From assembly GCA_964538375.1 (NCBI GenBank), contig CAZIFQ010000040.1, positions 1-27,053 on the forward strand: a DNA stretch of 27,053 nt. The letters are read 5' to 3'. A program made the translations under genes and the position numbers. Source of the stretch: JAUUZQ01 sp964538375 (lineage in GTDB: Bacteria > Bacteroidota > Bacteroidia > Bacteroidales > GCA-2748055). This document shows, in pieces, positions 1 to 7,012 of this stretch (the first letter of the stretch is position 1; the number at the start of each line of letters is the position of its first letter). The notes beneath the pieces were generated by a model. The model was not told where the DNA came from. It saw nothing but the letters and a program-made list of their open reading frames with translations, and made no database searches.

Positions 1-1
1 A

Positions 2-70
2 ATGTTTAACTTAACAAACGACGCCTTTGGTACAGGAAATGGGGAGTATTATATAATTATGTCGGAATAA
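2..70 (+). CDS. possible C-terminal end of a gene entering from the left edge
   Basis: A plus-strand frame is open from the window edge to a TAA at 68-70. It gives a protein-like tail (FNLTNDAFGTGNGEYYIIMSE in part). Only about 22 residues are visible, so the product cannot be named. It would converge with, and overlap by about 22 bp, the small minus-strand gene that ends at 49. It may equally be chance open sequence. Confidence 0.22.
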   Translation: MFNLTNDAFGTGNGEYYIIMSE

Positions 71-285
71 TTAGCTGTATAATCTGTAATGGTACCTGTT
101 ATTGTGTCAAACACCACATCAATTGATGACAACAATTGTGGTATTTCGTTATTGTACGAGGCCACCTTATCATCTGTGGTTGAAATCACTTCTTGAGATT
201 CAAATGTTGTTTGAGAAAAAGAGAGACAACAAAATGATACTAGACTTATAAAGATTCCTATTTCTTTCTTGTACGATGTTTTCAT
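49..285 (-). CDS. small secreted protein of unknown function
   Basis: This is a 78-residue protein with a clear Sec signal peptide: MKTSYKKE, a hydrophobic stretch and a likely cleavage after SFSQ near residue 25. The mature part is only about 53 residues, polar and rich in Thr, Ser and Ile (ending TDYTANYSDIII). I recognise no family. The start is preceded by an AT-rich leader (AATTAACTAATT), as is common in Bacteroidota, which often lack strong Shine-Dalgarno sites. Past the TAA stop the same frame stays readable for another 16 codons to the window edge, so the gene could also be a prematurely stopped version of a longer secreted protein. Confidence 0.4.
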   Translation of the reverse strand: MKTSYKKEIGIFISLVSFCCLSFSQTTFESQEVISTTDDKVASYNNEIPQLLSSIDVVFDTITGTITDYTANYSDIII

Positions 286-509
286 AATTAGTTAATTCTT
301 TCTAACCTTTAGATTAGCATTCGCTAGTAACTAAAGATTTCATTGAGTAGTTTTAAGTTAGTTAAATAGGGATCATAGTGATAACCCATAAACACTTAAA
401 GTTATGAATAACAGTAAGAAAAACCAAAGTTACAAGTTCTATGTAGCCGTGGATCTTTCAAAAATGAAGTGTGTGTGAGAAGTGTTTGAACAGAAATTTG
501 AAATTAAAA

Positions 510-539
510 AGGATACAATCCACTATTGGACTGTATCCT
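510..539. terminator. hairpin, terminator-like
   Basis: AGGATACA at 510-517 pairs with TGTATCCT at 532-539, and inner TCCA (519-522) pairs with TGGA (527-530), leaving a 4-base loop. A/T runs lie on both sides (AAATTAAAA before, TTTTCTAT after), so it could end transcription in either direction. It does not sit at the 3' end of any visible gene. The sequence AGGATACAATCCA also begins the hairpin at 13806, next to another tRNA-like fragment. Confidence 0.5.
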
Positions 540-567
540 TTTCTATAACCTTAAAAATTTGGGCCTT

Positions 568-625
568 CTCTATCCCTGTCCGGGAAGCCGGGGGCCTTAA
601 GTTCAAATTCTTTGCTCATTCATTT
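568..625 (+). other. decayed tRNA-like 3' half
   Basis: The stretch contains a T-loop-like GTTCAAATT preceded by GGGGGCCTTAA and an anticodon-arm-like CCTGTCCGGGAAGCCGG. Read on the plus strand it aligns with the clearer tRNA-Pro remnant at 13871-13920. The stems pair poorly and no 5' half exists, so it cannot be a working tRNA. It may be an integration scar or a chance likeness. Confidence 0.22.
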
Positions 626-655
626 CTCCTCATGTTCCGGTTCAGACAATAAACA

Positions 656-714
656 ATCCTCCCCCAAATAATTGTTGATGAATTTCCAGGGAGTTATAGA
701 GCTTATCCTACCTA
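656..714 (+). repeat. dispersed CCTCCC...GGGAGG repeat, 5' part
   Basis: Starts CCTCCCCCAAATAATTG and matches the copies at 2787, 18111 and 23947 through the ATTTCCAGGGAG core and GCTTATCCT. This copy degrades after about 60 bases and lacks the GGGAGG end. Confidence 0.55.
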
Positions 715-830
715 ATAACATGTTGAATAATTAAGCGATTATTATTCATCCACTTGACTTTCAGCAATAATTAAAATAACTTGTATTGAATTAGTATTAA
801 TCCTAACAATAATTCCCAATGCAACATGTG

Positions 831-1307
831 ATGAAAAAATGTGTAGTGATGCTAATATTTAGTATTGTCAATACAGGATTGCTGGCACAAGAAGTTATTC
901 CAACTTCTGGGGGCACTGCAACTGGATCAGGTGGCTCTGCAAGTTATACCGTTGGACAAGTGGTTTACAAAACCAACAATGGGGTAAATGGTTCGCTTAG
1001 TCAAGGTGTTCAACAACCCTATGAAATTTCAGTTGTGATTGGAATTGAAGAAGCAAAAGACATTACCCTGTTTTGTTCAGTCTATCCTAATCCCACTACA
1101 AACTTCTTAACCTTAAAAGTTGAAAATTACTCTTTCGATAAATTGAGGTATCATCTCTACGATATTCAGGGTAAGCTATTGGAAAGTAAAATTGTTACAG
1201 CCGATCAAACCAGCATAGCTATGGATAATTATACTCCTGCCACATACCTCTTAAAAGTAATCCATAATAACATAGAAGTAAAGTCATTCAGAATTATAAA
1301 AAGATAA
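831..1307 (+). CDS. secreted protein with T9SS type A C-terminal sorting domain
   Basis: The protein is exported by Sec and then by the type IX secretion system. It has a signal peptide (MKKCVVMLIFSIVNTGLLAQ) and a short Gly/Ser/Thr-rich mature part around SYTVGQVVYKTNNGVNGS, a pattern I have seen in Bacteroidota secreted proteins that accompany adhesin-like genes. From about residue 80 there is a C-terminal sorting domain beginning with CSVYPNPTTNFLTL and ending LLKVIHNNIEVKSFRIIKR. I place the start at the MKK codon (831). An in-frame ATG four codons earlier (819) is possible but gives a less typical signal peptide. The stop lies 5 bases before the next ATG, so the two genes are surely co-transcribed. 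The function of the mature part is unknown. Confidence 0.82.
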   Translation: MKKCVVMLIFSIVNTGLLAQEVIPTSGGTATGSGGSASYTVGQVVYKTNNGVNGSLSQGVQQPYEISVVIGIEEAKDITLFCSVYPNPTTNFLTLKVENYSFDKLRYHLYDIQGKLLESKIVTADQTSIAMDNYTPATYLLKVIHNNIEVKSFRIIKR

Positions 1308-1312
1308 GCAAG

Positions 1313-2536
1313 ATGAAAAAAGCATTTACATTATTAGCTGCGATTCTAATATTTACTAATGTTTGGTCGCAAAGCCCTGAGAAAATGAGTTATCAGGCTG
1401 TTATTCGCAATAGCAGCGATGTTCTGGTCACTAACACTCCGGTGGGGATGCAGATAAGCATATTGCAAGGCTCAGAGACAGGAACGGTGGTTTATATTGA
1501 AACTCAAACGCCAACAACAAATGCTAATGGTTTAGTGACTATTGAAATAGGTAGTGATGCAGGATTTGCTAGCATCGATTGGGCAAATGGACCATATTTC
1601 ATTAAAACCGAAACCGACCCAACGGGTGGAACAAGTTACAGCATTACCGGCACAAGCCAACTGTTAAGTGTTCCTTATGCTTTGCATGCAAAAACAGCAG
1701 AAAGTATCGAAGGTGGAATAAGCGAAACCGACCCTGTATTTACTGCATGGGACAAATCCACCGGTATTTCAATTACAGAGAGCCAAATCAGCGACTTAGG
1801 AACATATATCGAAACCGAAACCGACCCCAGCGTACCCACCGGCACACAAACCGGTGAAATGCAATACTGGAACGGCACTGCATGGGTAACTGTTGCGGCA
1901 GGTGATGAAGGACAGGTTTTAACATTTATCGGTGGCGTGCCAACTTGGATTATACAATTGCAAGAAGGTGAAGTACAAAACCCTACCACTGGTAAAATAT
2001 GGATGGACCGTAACTTGGGTGCTTCCCAAGTGGCCACATCAAGTACCGATACCGCTGCTTACGGCGATTTATACCAATGGGGGCGTGCTGCCGACGGTCA
2101 CGAAAGCCGTACTTCAGGCACAACTTCTATTTTGAGCACTACCGACACACCCGGGCATAGCGATTTTATTATTAATGTTAGCAACCTCTACGATTGGCGC
2201 AGCCTGTCAAACGACAACCTGTGGCAGGGCGCAGGCGGTATTAACAATCCTTGCCCAAGCGGTTACCGCCTGCCAACAATTACAGAGTGGGATGCAGAAC
2301 GCACAAGCTGGAGCAGTAACAATACAGCAGGAGCTTTTGCCTCACCACTTAAATTGCCCCTTGCCGGCTACCGCCACTCCAGCAATTCGTTCTACGATGC
2401 GGGTTCCCTCGGCAGCTATTGGTCAAGTACTGTTTTTAGTTACATCGCACAGTACCTGAACTTCGGCAGTAGCGGTGCCACCTGTGGCGCACAATACCGG
2501 GCGGACGGGCTCTCTGTGCGTTGCATTAAGGATTAA
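1313..2536 (+). CDS. secreted FISUMP-domain protein, putative DGR target
   Basis: This is a 407-residue secreted protein. It has a signal peptide ending near WSQ (residue 20) and an N-terminal stalk domain (about 25-125) with MSYQAVIRNSS and LLSVPYALHAKTAE, typical of Bacteroidota surface proteins. A linker with repeated ETDP motifs (about 135-215) follows, then a C-terminal FISUMP domain (about 228-407) with GKIWMDRNLGAS, CPSGYRLPTITEW, LPLAGYR, GSYWSST and GLSVRCIKD. FISUMP is a C-type-lectin/sulfatase-modifying-like fold used as a display scaffold, and Fib_succ_major domains are known DGR targets. The last ~55 codons carry the codon signature of an adenine-mutagenised variable region (separate entry). 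The C-terminal half is visibly more GC-rich than its surroundings, which suggests transfer or recombination. Its ligand is not predictable. Confidence 0.85.
   Translation: MKKAFTLLAAILIFTNVWSQSPEKMSYQAVIRNSSDVLVTNTPVGMQISILQGSETGTVVYIETQTPTTNANGLVTIEIGSDAGFASIDWANGPYFIKTETDPTGGTSYSITGTSQLLSVPYALHAKTAESIEGGISETDPVFTAWDKSTGISITESQISDLGTYIETETDPSVPTGTQTGEMQYWNGTAWVTVAAGDEGQVLTFIGGVPTWIIQLQEGEVQNPTTGKIWMDRNLGASQVATSSTDTAAYGDLYQWGRAADGHESRTSGTTSILSTTDTPGHSDFIINVSNLYDWRSLSNDNLWQGAGGINNPCPSGYRLPTITEWDAERTSWSSNNTAGAFASPLKLPLAGYRHSSNSFYDAGSLGSYWSSTVFSYIAQYLNFGSSGATCGAQYRADGLSVRCIKD
2366..2536 (+). other. putative DGR variable region (VR) and IMH-like end
   Basis: From GGCTACCGC onward, fixed scaffold codons (YWSST, LNF, RADGLSVRCIKD) alternate with clusters of codons ending in C or T: CAC TCC AGC AAT, TTC TAC GAT, TCC CTC GGC AGC, TTT AGT TAC ATC, GGC AGT AGC GGT, TAC, GAC. 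All of these are reachable from AAC or AAT by changing only the adenines. That is what RT-mediated adenine mutagenesis of a template repeat gives. The invariant GC-rich end (about 2501-2536) would be the initiation-of-mutagenic-homing sequence. The matching template repeat is not in this window, so the assignment rests on pattern alone. Confidence 0.6.
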
Positions 2537-2597
2537 CCCTGAGCGAAGTCGAAGGGTTGACACTTAAACTTCCTGTCCCGTAGGGCAGGGAGTTTTT
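2535..2597 (+). terminator. palindrome plus hairpin after the VR (DGR hairpin or terminator)
   Basis: AACCCT (2535-2540) pairs with AGGGTT (2553-2558), directly overlapping the stop codon. A second hairpin follows: AACT-CCTG-CCC (2567-2579) pairs with GGG-CAGG-AGTT (2583-2594), closed by GTA and followed by TTTATT. DGRs often carry an inverted repeat just after the IMH. The second stem with its T-run could equally be an intrinsic terminator. Confidence 0.55.
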
Positions 2598-2622
2598 ATT
2601 ATACCGCTTTTTTTTGAAAATT

Positions 2623-2787
2623 ATGATAATAGCAGAAAAAATTCAATTGAGCACCGATAAAACAATACTAACACTCTTTAAAGAGGGCTTGTTTTATAAA
2701 TGCTATAACGAAGATGCAATGGTTTTTGCAAAAAGAGTAAGAGCATATAAGGGTTTAACCCGAAGGACAGCAAATTCCATCAATTAA
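2623..2787 (+). pseudogene. truncated MutS-like DGR accessory gene
   Basis: ATG at 2623 opens a 54-codon frame that begins MIIAEKIQLSTDKTILTLF and continues FYKCYNEDAMVFAKRVRAYK. The FYKCYNEDA motif resembles the N-terminal mismatch-recognition domain I of MutS. Small proteins of this kind (called MSL, MutS-like) lie just after the target gene in many Bacteroidota DGR cassettes. Here the likeness stops after RAYK (about 2751), where the sequence becomes the dispersed repeat GGGTTTAACCCGAAGGACAG. The frame then closes with a nonsense tail at TAA 2785-2787. I infer a cassette remnant broken by the repeat or by deletion. The protein is unlikely to work. Confidence 0.6.
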
Positions 2788-2876
2788 TCCTCCCCCAAAT
2801 AATTGCTGATGAATTTCCAGGCTGTTTGAAGGCTTATCCTCCGCTGTATTGAGGGGGGTAAATAAAGGGAGGATTT
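2745..2876 (+). repeat. dispersed repeat pair (GGGTTTAACCC module + CCTCCC...GGGAGG element)
   Basis: 2745-2785 matches the module GGGTTTAACCCGAAGGACAG at 23910 and 25960. 2787-2876 is a full ~90-bp element with inverted ends (CCTCCC at the start, GGGAGG at the end) matching 18111-18202 and 23947-24037. The order of the two modules is the same as at 23910-24037. The junction with the truncated MutS-like gene falls at about 2751. Confidence 0.65.
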
Positions 2877-2926
2877 TCATTCACACATTTAATCGTCATC
2901 ACTACTAAATTCTTCAAAAAAAGTAA

Positions 2927-2978
2927 AAAGCCCTCTATCAATGATTCCGATTCCAACGGAAGCACGATAGGGGGCTTT
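2927..2978 (-). terminator. intrinsic terminator of the large ice-binding-like gene
   Basis: AAAGCCCTCTATC (2927-2939) pairs over 13 bp (one G-T wobble) with GATAGGGGGCTTT (2966-2978). On the minus strand the stem is followed by TTTTTACTTTTTTT. It lies about 20 bases after the stop at 2997. Confidence 0.8.
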
Positions 2979-2996
2979 GTTATGGTAAATTGAAGA

Positions 2997-5147
2997 CTAT
3001 TCAGCAGAAATCAATTTTCCTGTTTGAATAGTTTGTCCATCATTAATCACTTTGAAGAAATATACCCCTGAAGAAAGATAACCTGTTTCAATGGTTGTTT
3101 TCTGACTTGTGATTCTAGTAATAAGCAACTCTTTCCCCAAAACATTATATATTACCATTCTACAATTATTAATTTGCAATGCATCATTGATGTTGATGTC
3201 TATTGAATATTTAAATGGATTTGGGTAAATAGTAACTAATTTATCTGTATTCCCAGTATTAAAAGATTCAATGTCTGTTACACATTCAACCAGCGTTACA
3301 CTTGATGAACCTGAAACGCATCCACTGGCATTTTTTGCTGTTACATCATATGTACCTACTGCAACTGAGGTAAATATTCCCGTAGTATTTGTATAGTCTG
3401 AATCATCAATACTAAAGGAAAGACCTGTTGTACTTGAGCTTACCGTGATTGTCCCGCTTGGTAGCGAACAGCTTGGCTGTATCAAAGTAACAGTTGGGGC
3501 AGCTGGTTTTTGCATAATTACCAAAGAAGCATTTGCTGAAGTATCCGATGGTTCAAGAGAATCAAATACCAAAACATTATAGCTTGAACCAATATCAGAA
3601 GTGCTTACAGGGTTAATTACCAGGGTATCGTTAGTTACTCCCGATATGTTTCCCCCGTTGCTTAAGTTTACAGTTCCTTTTCTCCATTGAAATGTATATG
3701 AACCCGTACCTGTTACAGTTACTACAAAAGCTGCAGAATCACCATCACAAACATATAGATCTTCGTGATTGATTGAAACCAGGGGTATTGGTAAAACCGT
3801 TGTCATTCCAGTGGTTGAAATGGCCCCATCAGTAGTAAGTGCTCTGCCATCAAGGCTTACACCTTTAAGAAGGTCGATTGCACCGTTGTTGGCAATAATA
3901 GTTCCCTTAAAAACTGAACTATCACCAATGCTTACAGCTCCATTAACCATCCAAAATATATTTTTGGCTTGTGTTCCGTTTTTCAATATAACCCTTGAAT
4001 TTACACCTGATGCAAAGGCACCATAAGTTTTTATAATAAAAACAGCATCTTTATTTCCTGTGGCATCTAAAATTAATGTATCAGTAAATGTTACAGCCTG
4101 ATTCATTACATAACAATGAGGTGTTAGAACCAAATTGTTTCCAAATTGAGCCGGAGCCAGTAATTCAATATCAGCCGTAAGCGTGTTCAATGAATTATAA
4201 ACCAGCAATAAATCAGCAGCACCTCCTGCTGTAGCAGGGTTCATTCCTTCAATATTGCCCGATACAAATAAAGGGTTATATCCTGTAGGTAATGCAGAAT
4301 TACCCCCCACACTACCGCTTACATGTGATGTGCCATCATCGGAAACATCCCCTATTGAAGAAAATACTGCATATTGTTTTGATTCAACAAATACCGGGGC
4401 AGCGGGTCCTGTTGGTAGTGAAGCTGATATATCTACAGGCAAATATGCCGATAATCCTATAGCTCCATTGTCAACAGTAACTTCACCATTAATGGTAAGT
4501 GCTCTTCCTTCAAGTACACACCCAGGTGCCATGGTTATTGCTCCACCGGCAATAATAGTACCTTTCATTGAAGTTTCGGTGCCCATACTTACTGCACCAG
4601 TTACAAACCAAAACACATTGCTTGCCTGTGCACCATTTATTAATTTTACCTGTGCATTTGCACTGGTGCTAAAAGCATATACAGGTGGTCCTGCAGGCAT
4701 TTTAAAAATAAATACTGCATTAGGATTGCCCTGTGCATCTAAGGTAAGACTTTTGTCAAGCGAAGCTGCGCCAGGCAATAGGTAAGTACCTGCCTTAAAA
4801 ATAGAATCGTTTCCCAGCACCGGATTCACAATTGTTGAATCGGGAATAGCTGCTGCAAGAAAATTATATGCAGCCATTAGATCAATAGTACATTGACCGC
4901 TTGCTCCGTCGCCGGCATGCATAACACCATTTACGTTTCCAAAATTGGTGTTTGAACCACTATTTGTGCCCACATTACCTGTTAGTAATGTTAAATACTG
5001 GTATGTTCCTACATTTTGCATTGCGCCAACCGAAGTAAATAGAACGAAATCAGCAGCAGTTCCCAAAGGGGGAGCTTGTGCAAAATTTGATACAGGCATT
5101 ATAAACATGAGGCCTGCTATTAATGCATTGAGTAGCATTTTTTTCAT
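2997..5147 (-). CDS. T9SS-exported protein with two DUF3494 ice-binding-like domains
   Basis: This is a 716-residue secreted protein. Signal peptide ends near NFAQ (residue 24). Two DUF3494 (ice-binding protein-like) domains follow, about 28-232 and 255-448. Each has the family signature of an inner KAGTY/TFTDTLILDA strand region, QAxNVFW/QAKNIFW, a GTIIA stretch and GRALT. Next come an Ig-like domain (about 455-545), a SprB-like repeat (about 548-620, VTLIQPSCSLPSGTITV) and a C-terminal type IX sorting domain starting YPNPF (about 640-716). DUF3494 proteins bind ice or act as adhesins on a beta-solenoid face. A surface or extracellular role follows from the sorting domain. Its promoter carries the shared bipartite operator (5188-5253) and a strong terminator follows. 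Ice binding itself is inferred from family only. Confidence 0.87.
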   Translation of the reverse strand: MKKMLLNALIAGLMFIMPVSNFAQAPPLGTAADFVLFTSVGAMQNVGTYQYLTLLTGNVGTNSGSNTNFGNVNGVMHAGDGASGQCTIDLMAAYNFLAAAIPDSTIVNPVLGNDSIFKAGTYLLPGAASLDKSLTLDAQGNPNAVFIFKMPAGPPVYAFSTSANAQVKLINGAQASNVFWFVTGAVSMGTETSMKGTIIAGGAITMAPGCVLEGRALTINGEVTVDNGAIGLSAYLPVDISASLPTGPAAPVFVESKQYAVFSSIGDVSDDGTSHVSGSVGGNSALPTGYNPLFVSGNIEGMNPATAGGAADLLLVYNSLNTLTADIELLAPAQFGNNLVLTPHCYVMNQAVTFTDTLILDATGNKDAVFIIKTYGAFASGVNSRVILKNGTQAKNIFWMVNGAVSIGDSSVFKGTIIANNGAIDLLKGVSLDGRALTTDGAISTTGMTTVLPIPLVSINHEDLYVCDGDSAAFVVTVTGTGSYTFQWRKGTVNLSNGGNISGVTNDTLVINPVSTSDIGSSYNVLVFDSLEPSDTSANASLVIMQKPAAPTVTLIQPSCSLPSGTITVSSSTTGLSFSIDDSDYTNTTGIFTSVAVGTYDVTAKNASGCVSGSSSVTLVECVTDIESFNTGNTDKLVTIYPNPFKYSIDININDALQINNCRMVIYNVLGKELLITRITSQKTTIETGYLSSGVYFFKVINDGQTIQTGKLISAE

Positions 5148-5187
5148 ATTTATTTTATTTTGCTATGAATGAATTTTCATAGCTATA

Positions 5188-5253
5188 TAAAGGTGATCCT
5201 ATTAATGGCAGCATGTGTTATATAACTCTGATAATAAGTTACATGATTCACGC
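5188..5253 (-). promoter_or_regulatory. shared bipartite operator/promoter, copy 1
   Basis: In plus orientation: -7-like element TAAAGGTG (5188-5195; CACCTTTA on the gene strand, a weak match to TAnnTTTG), a 21-bp spacer, then the operator at 5217-5253. The operator half-sites are GTTATATAAC and, 21 bp further, GTTACATG, followed by TTCACGC. Spacing is identical to the four other copies. The -7 element lies 40 bases from the start codon. Confidence 0.65.
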
Positions 5254-5312
5254 ATTTTTCTTCGCCATTGAAAAATATTATAGACAGGATTTTACTCGAA
5301 GTATGCTGAATT

Positions 5313-5350
5313 AAAAAAAACAGAGGTGGTCCGTAAAGATCACCCCTGCT
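5313..5350 (-). terminator. intrinsic terminator of the Ig/DUF3494 lipoprotein gene
   Basis: GGTGGTC pairs with GATCACC (one wobble), extended by CAG/CTG across one mismatch, around a CGTAAA loop. On the minus strand a run of eight T follows. It ends about 25 bases after the stop at 5374. Confidence 0.75.
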
Positions 5351-5373
5351 GTTATAAACCTAAAACTTACCTA

Positions 5374-6756
5374 TTATTGTGGCTGTGTAACTGTACTTCC
5401 GTCAAGAATAACTGCAGTTTGCGCAAGGGCCCTTCCATTCATGGATGCCTCGGTCTGGAATGTAATTCCTGTCATCGAAAGTATAATACCTTCAAAATGT
5501 GAGGTTGTTCCAAAAGTTGCTTCACCGGCTACCTGCCAGAAAATATTTTTAGCCTGTGCGCCGCCTTCTAAAGTAATAATAACACCAGAGCTCATGTTCA
5601 GGTTACCTGCAATCTGGAATATCCAAACATCATTCGTCGAACCTGAAATGGTAAGTGCAGAAGGTATGGTAACTGTATTGGTCCATTTATAAAGTCCTGG
5701 AGAAAGTGTTTTTCCACCAATGTTACCTGTTGCTAATTCAAGAAAATCAGGTGAAGGTCGGCCAGCTGCATCGTTGTAAGCAGTGATCATATTTTCAACT
5801 GCTGTTGTCAGATTAATAGGAGTTGGATCAGCCATATCAGCTGCATATACCTTTCCTGTAATCTGAGCAGATGTTGCATATCCGGTGGCATCTGTTAATG
5901 CCAATCCGGTGATATATGAAGTTGCCGCAGGGCTTAATCCCAAGTCACCTGTAATAACTGAAGTTGAAATGTTGGTGATGGCTGTTTTAGCAAGAATCAC
6001 ATAATTTGCTGAAGATCCCAGATCTACCGGGCTCAGAATAGTTAAAGTTCCTCCGGTTGTAAAGTCCCACACCATGTCGGCTGCAAGAGCATTACCTGCC
6101 AGGTCTTTTACATCCTTTGTTATAGTGGCTGTATAATCTGTAAGCGCCAATAAACTGGTCGATGGCGTAAAAGTTGCAGTAAGTCCGGAATATTCAACCG
6201 TACCGGAAACTACGCTGCTTCCTTTTTTCAGCATAAAACTGGAGCTTGAAATCGTTGTTGCATCCATTGCTTCACTGAATGTTGCCGTTAAGACTACATT
6301 TCGAGAAACATTGCTTGCATCGTTAAGCGGATTACTTTGCGTAACAGTTGGCAATTCAAGATCACTTTCAATACCGCTGGTAAAACTCCAAACCTTATTC
6401 TCTAATAGTGCATTCCCGGTCATACTTTCAGCTTCGGTAGTTATTGTTGCCGTGTAAACTGTTTCTGCAATTAATTCAACCGATGGAGTAAAGGTCGCCG
6501 TTGTACCTGAATATGACACTACCCCTGTAACTGAAGACTCATTCTGCTCTAGGGTAAAAGATGTCACGTTGAGAGTTAAAGGATCCATAGCCTCGCTAAA
6601 TGTTGCATTGACTGTACTATTTAGAACTACCTCAGTAGCATTGTCTGCAGGATTAGTTGAATCTACAATGGGAGGAGTATTGTCTGGTTTCTCACAACCA
6701 ACCAACAAAACAACTGAAACCATTGCCAATCTTGTTAAAAAATTTCTAATTTTCAT
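5374..6756 (-). CDS. lipoprotein with two bacterial Ig-like domains and a DUF3494 ice-binding-like domain
   Basis: A 460-residue lipoprotein with lipobox LLVGC (acylated Cys near residue 21). Two SbsA-type Ig-like domains follow (Big_5; about 26-130 and 134-236). Each begins PxVxxxxP-x-(A/D)NATEV or NDASNV, and contains the FSEAMD strand and a VWSF/VWDFTTG end. The C-terminal DUF3494 domain (about 240-460) shows NYVILAKTAI, GDLGLSP, DFLELATGNIGGKTLSPGLY, AQAKNIFWQVAG, GIILSM and GRALAQTAV. The two Ig modules probably hold the ice-binding-like domain away from the outer membrane. It has its own bipartite operator (6793-6858) and terminator. The SEAMD Ig plus DUF3494 arrangement is known in Bacteroidota. 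The ligand (ice or other surface) is inferred only. Confidence 0.87.
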   Translation of the reverse strand: MKIRNFLTRLAMVSVVLLVGCEKPDNTPPIVDSTNPADNATEVVLNSTVNATFSEAMDPLTLNVTSFTLEQNESSVTGVVSYSGTTATFTPSVELIAETVYTATITTEAESMTGNALLENKVWSFTSGIESDLELPTVTQSNPLNDASNVSRNVVLTATFSEAMDATTISSSSFMLKKGSSVVSGTVEYSGLTATFTPSTSLLALTDYTATITKDVKDLAGNALAADMVWDFTTGGTLTILSPVDLGSSANYVILAKTAITNISTSVITGDLGLSPAATSYITGLALTDATGYATSAQITGKVYAADMADPTPINLTTAVENMITAYNDAAGRPSPDFLELATGNIGGKTLSPGLYKWTNTVTIPSALTISGSTNDVWIFQIAGNLNMSSGVIITLEGGAQAKNIFWQVAGEATFGTTSHFEGIILSMTGITFQTEASMNGRALAQTAVILDGSTVTQPQ

Positions 6757-6792
6757 ATTTAATGTATTCGTCTTGTGAAATATCTCACATTA

Positions 6793-6858
6793 CAAAGATA
6801 TATCCGCCTATTTTTCAAAGTGTTACATAACTAAAGGAATAAGTTACATAATTCACGC
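6793..6858 (-). promoter_or_regulatory. shared bipartite operator/promoter, copy 2
   Basis: CAAAGATA (6793-6800) is a perfect TAnnTTTG -7 element on the gene strand (TATCTTTG). After 21 bp comes the operator at 6822-6858: GTTACATAAC, then GTTACATAA 21 bp on, then TTCACGC. The -7 element is 36 bases from the start codon at 6756. Confidence 0.72.
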
Positions 6859-6963
6859 TATTAGATTGGAAACCTAGTAGTAGTGTGCTAAATATTCTTA
6901 GCGTATTAATATTTTTTATGTTCATAACATTTAAGTTATCACCCATGCCGGGCGAACAACAAA

Positions 6964-6997
6964 AAAGAGTCTGCCTCAAAATGGAGACAGACTCTTT
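6964..6997 (-). terminator. intrinsic terminator of the unit 1 ice-binding gene
   Basis: AAAGAGTCTG pairs with CAGACTCTTT, extended inward by CTC/GAG across one mismatch, followed on the minus strand by T-rich sequence. The equivalent in unit 2 (8471-8503) has lost pairs. Confidence 0.7.
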
Positions 6998-7012
6998 AAA
7001 ATTTTTAATCTT

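Larger units (their letters stand above)
286..818. other. gene-free interval with hairpin, tRNA-like fragment and repeat
   Basis: I see no convincing gene in these 530 bases. They hold a strong hairpin (510-539), a decayed tRNA-like piece (about 568-625) and a partial copy of the CCTCCCCC-type dispersed repeat (656-714). The rest is AT-rich filler and the promoter area of the T9SS protein gene that follows. Confidence 0.5.

Noticed and set aside
2787..2876. Short conserved minus-strand frame (NSLEIHQQLFGGGL-like) in the dispersed repeats
   Set aside because: The frame is kept only in the core; other copies have indels and different ends, so nucleotide conservation explains it better than coding.
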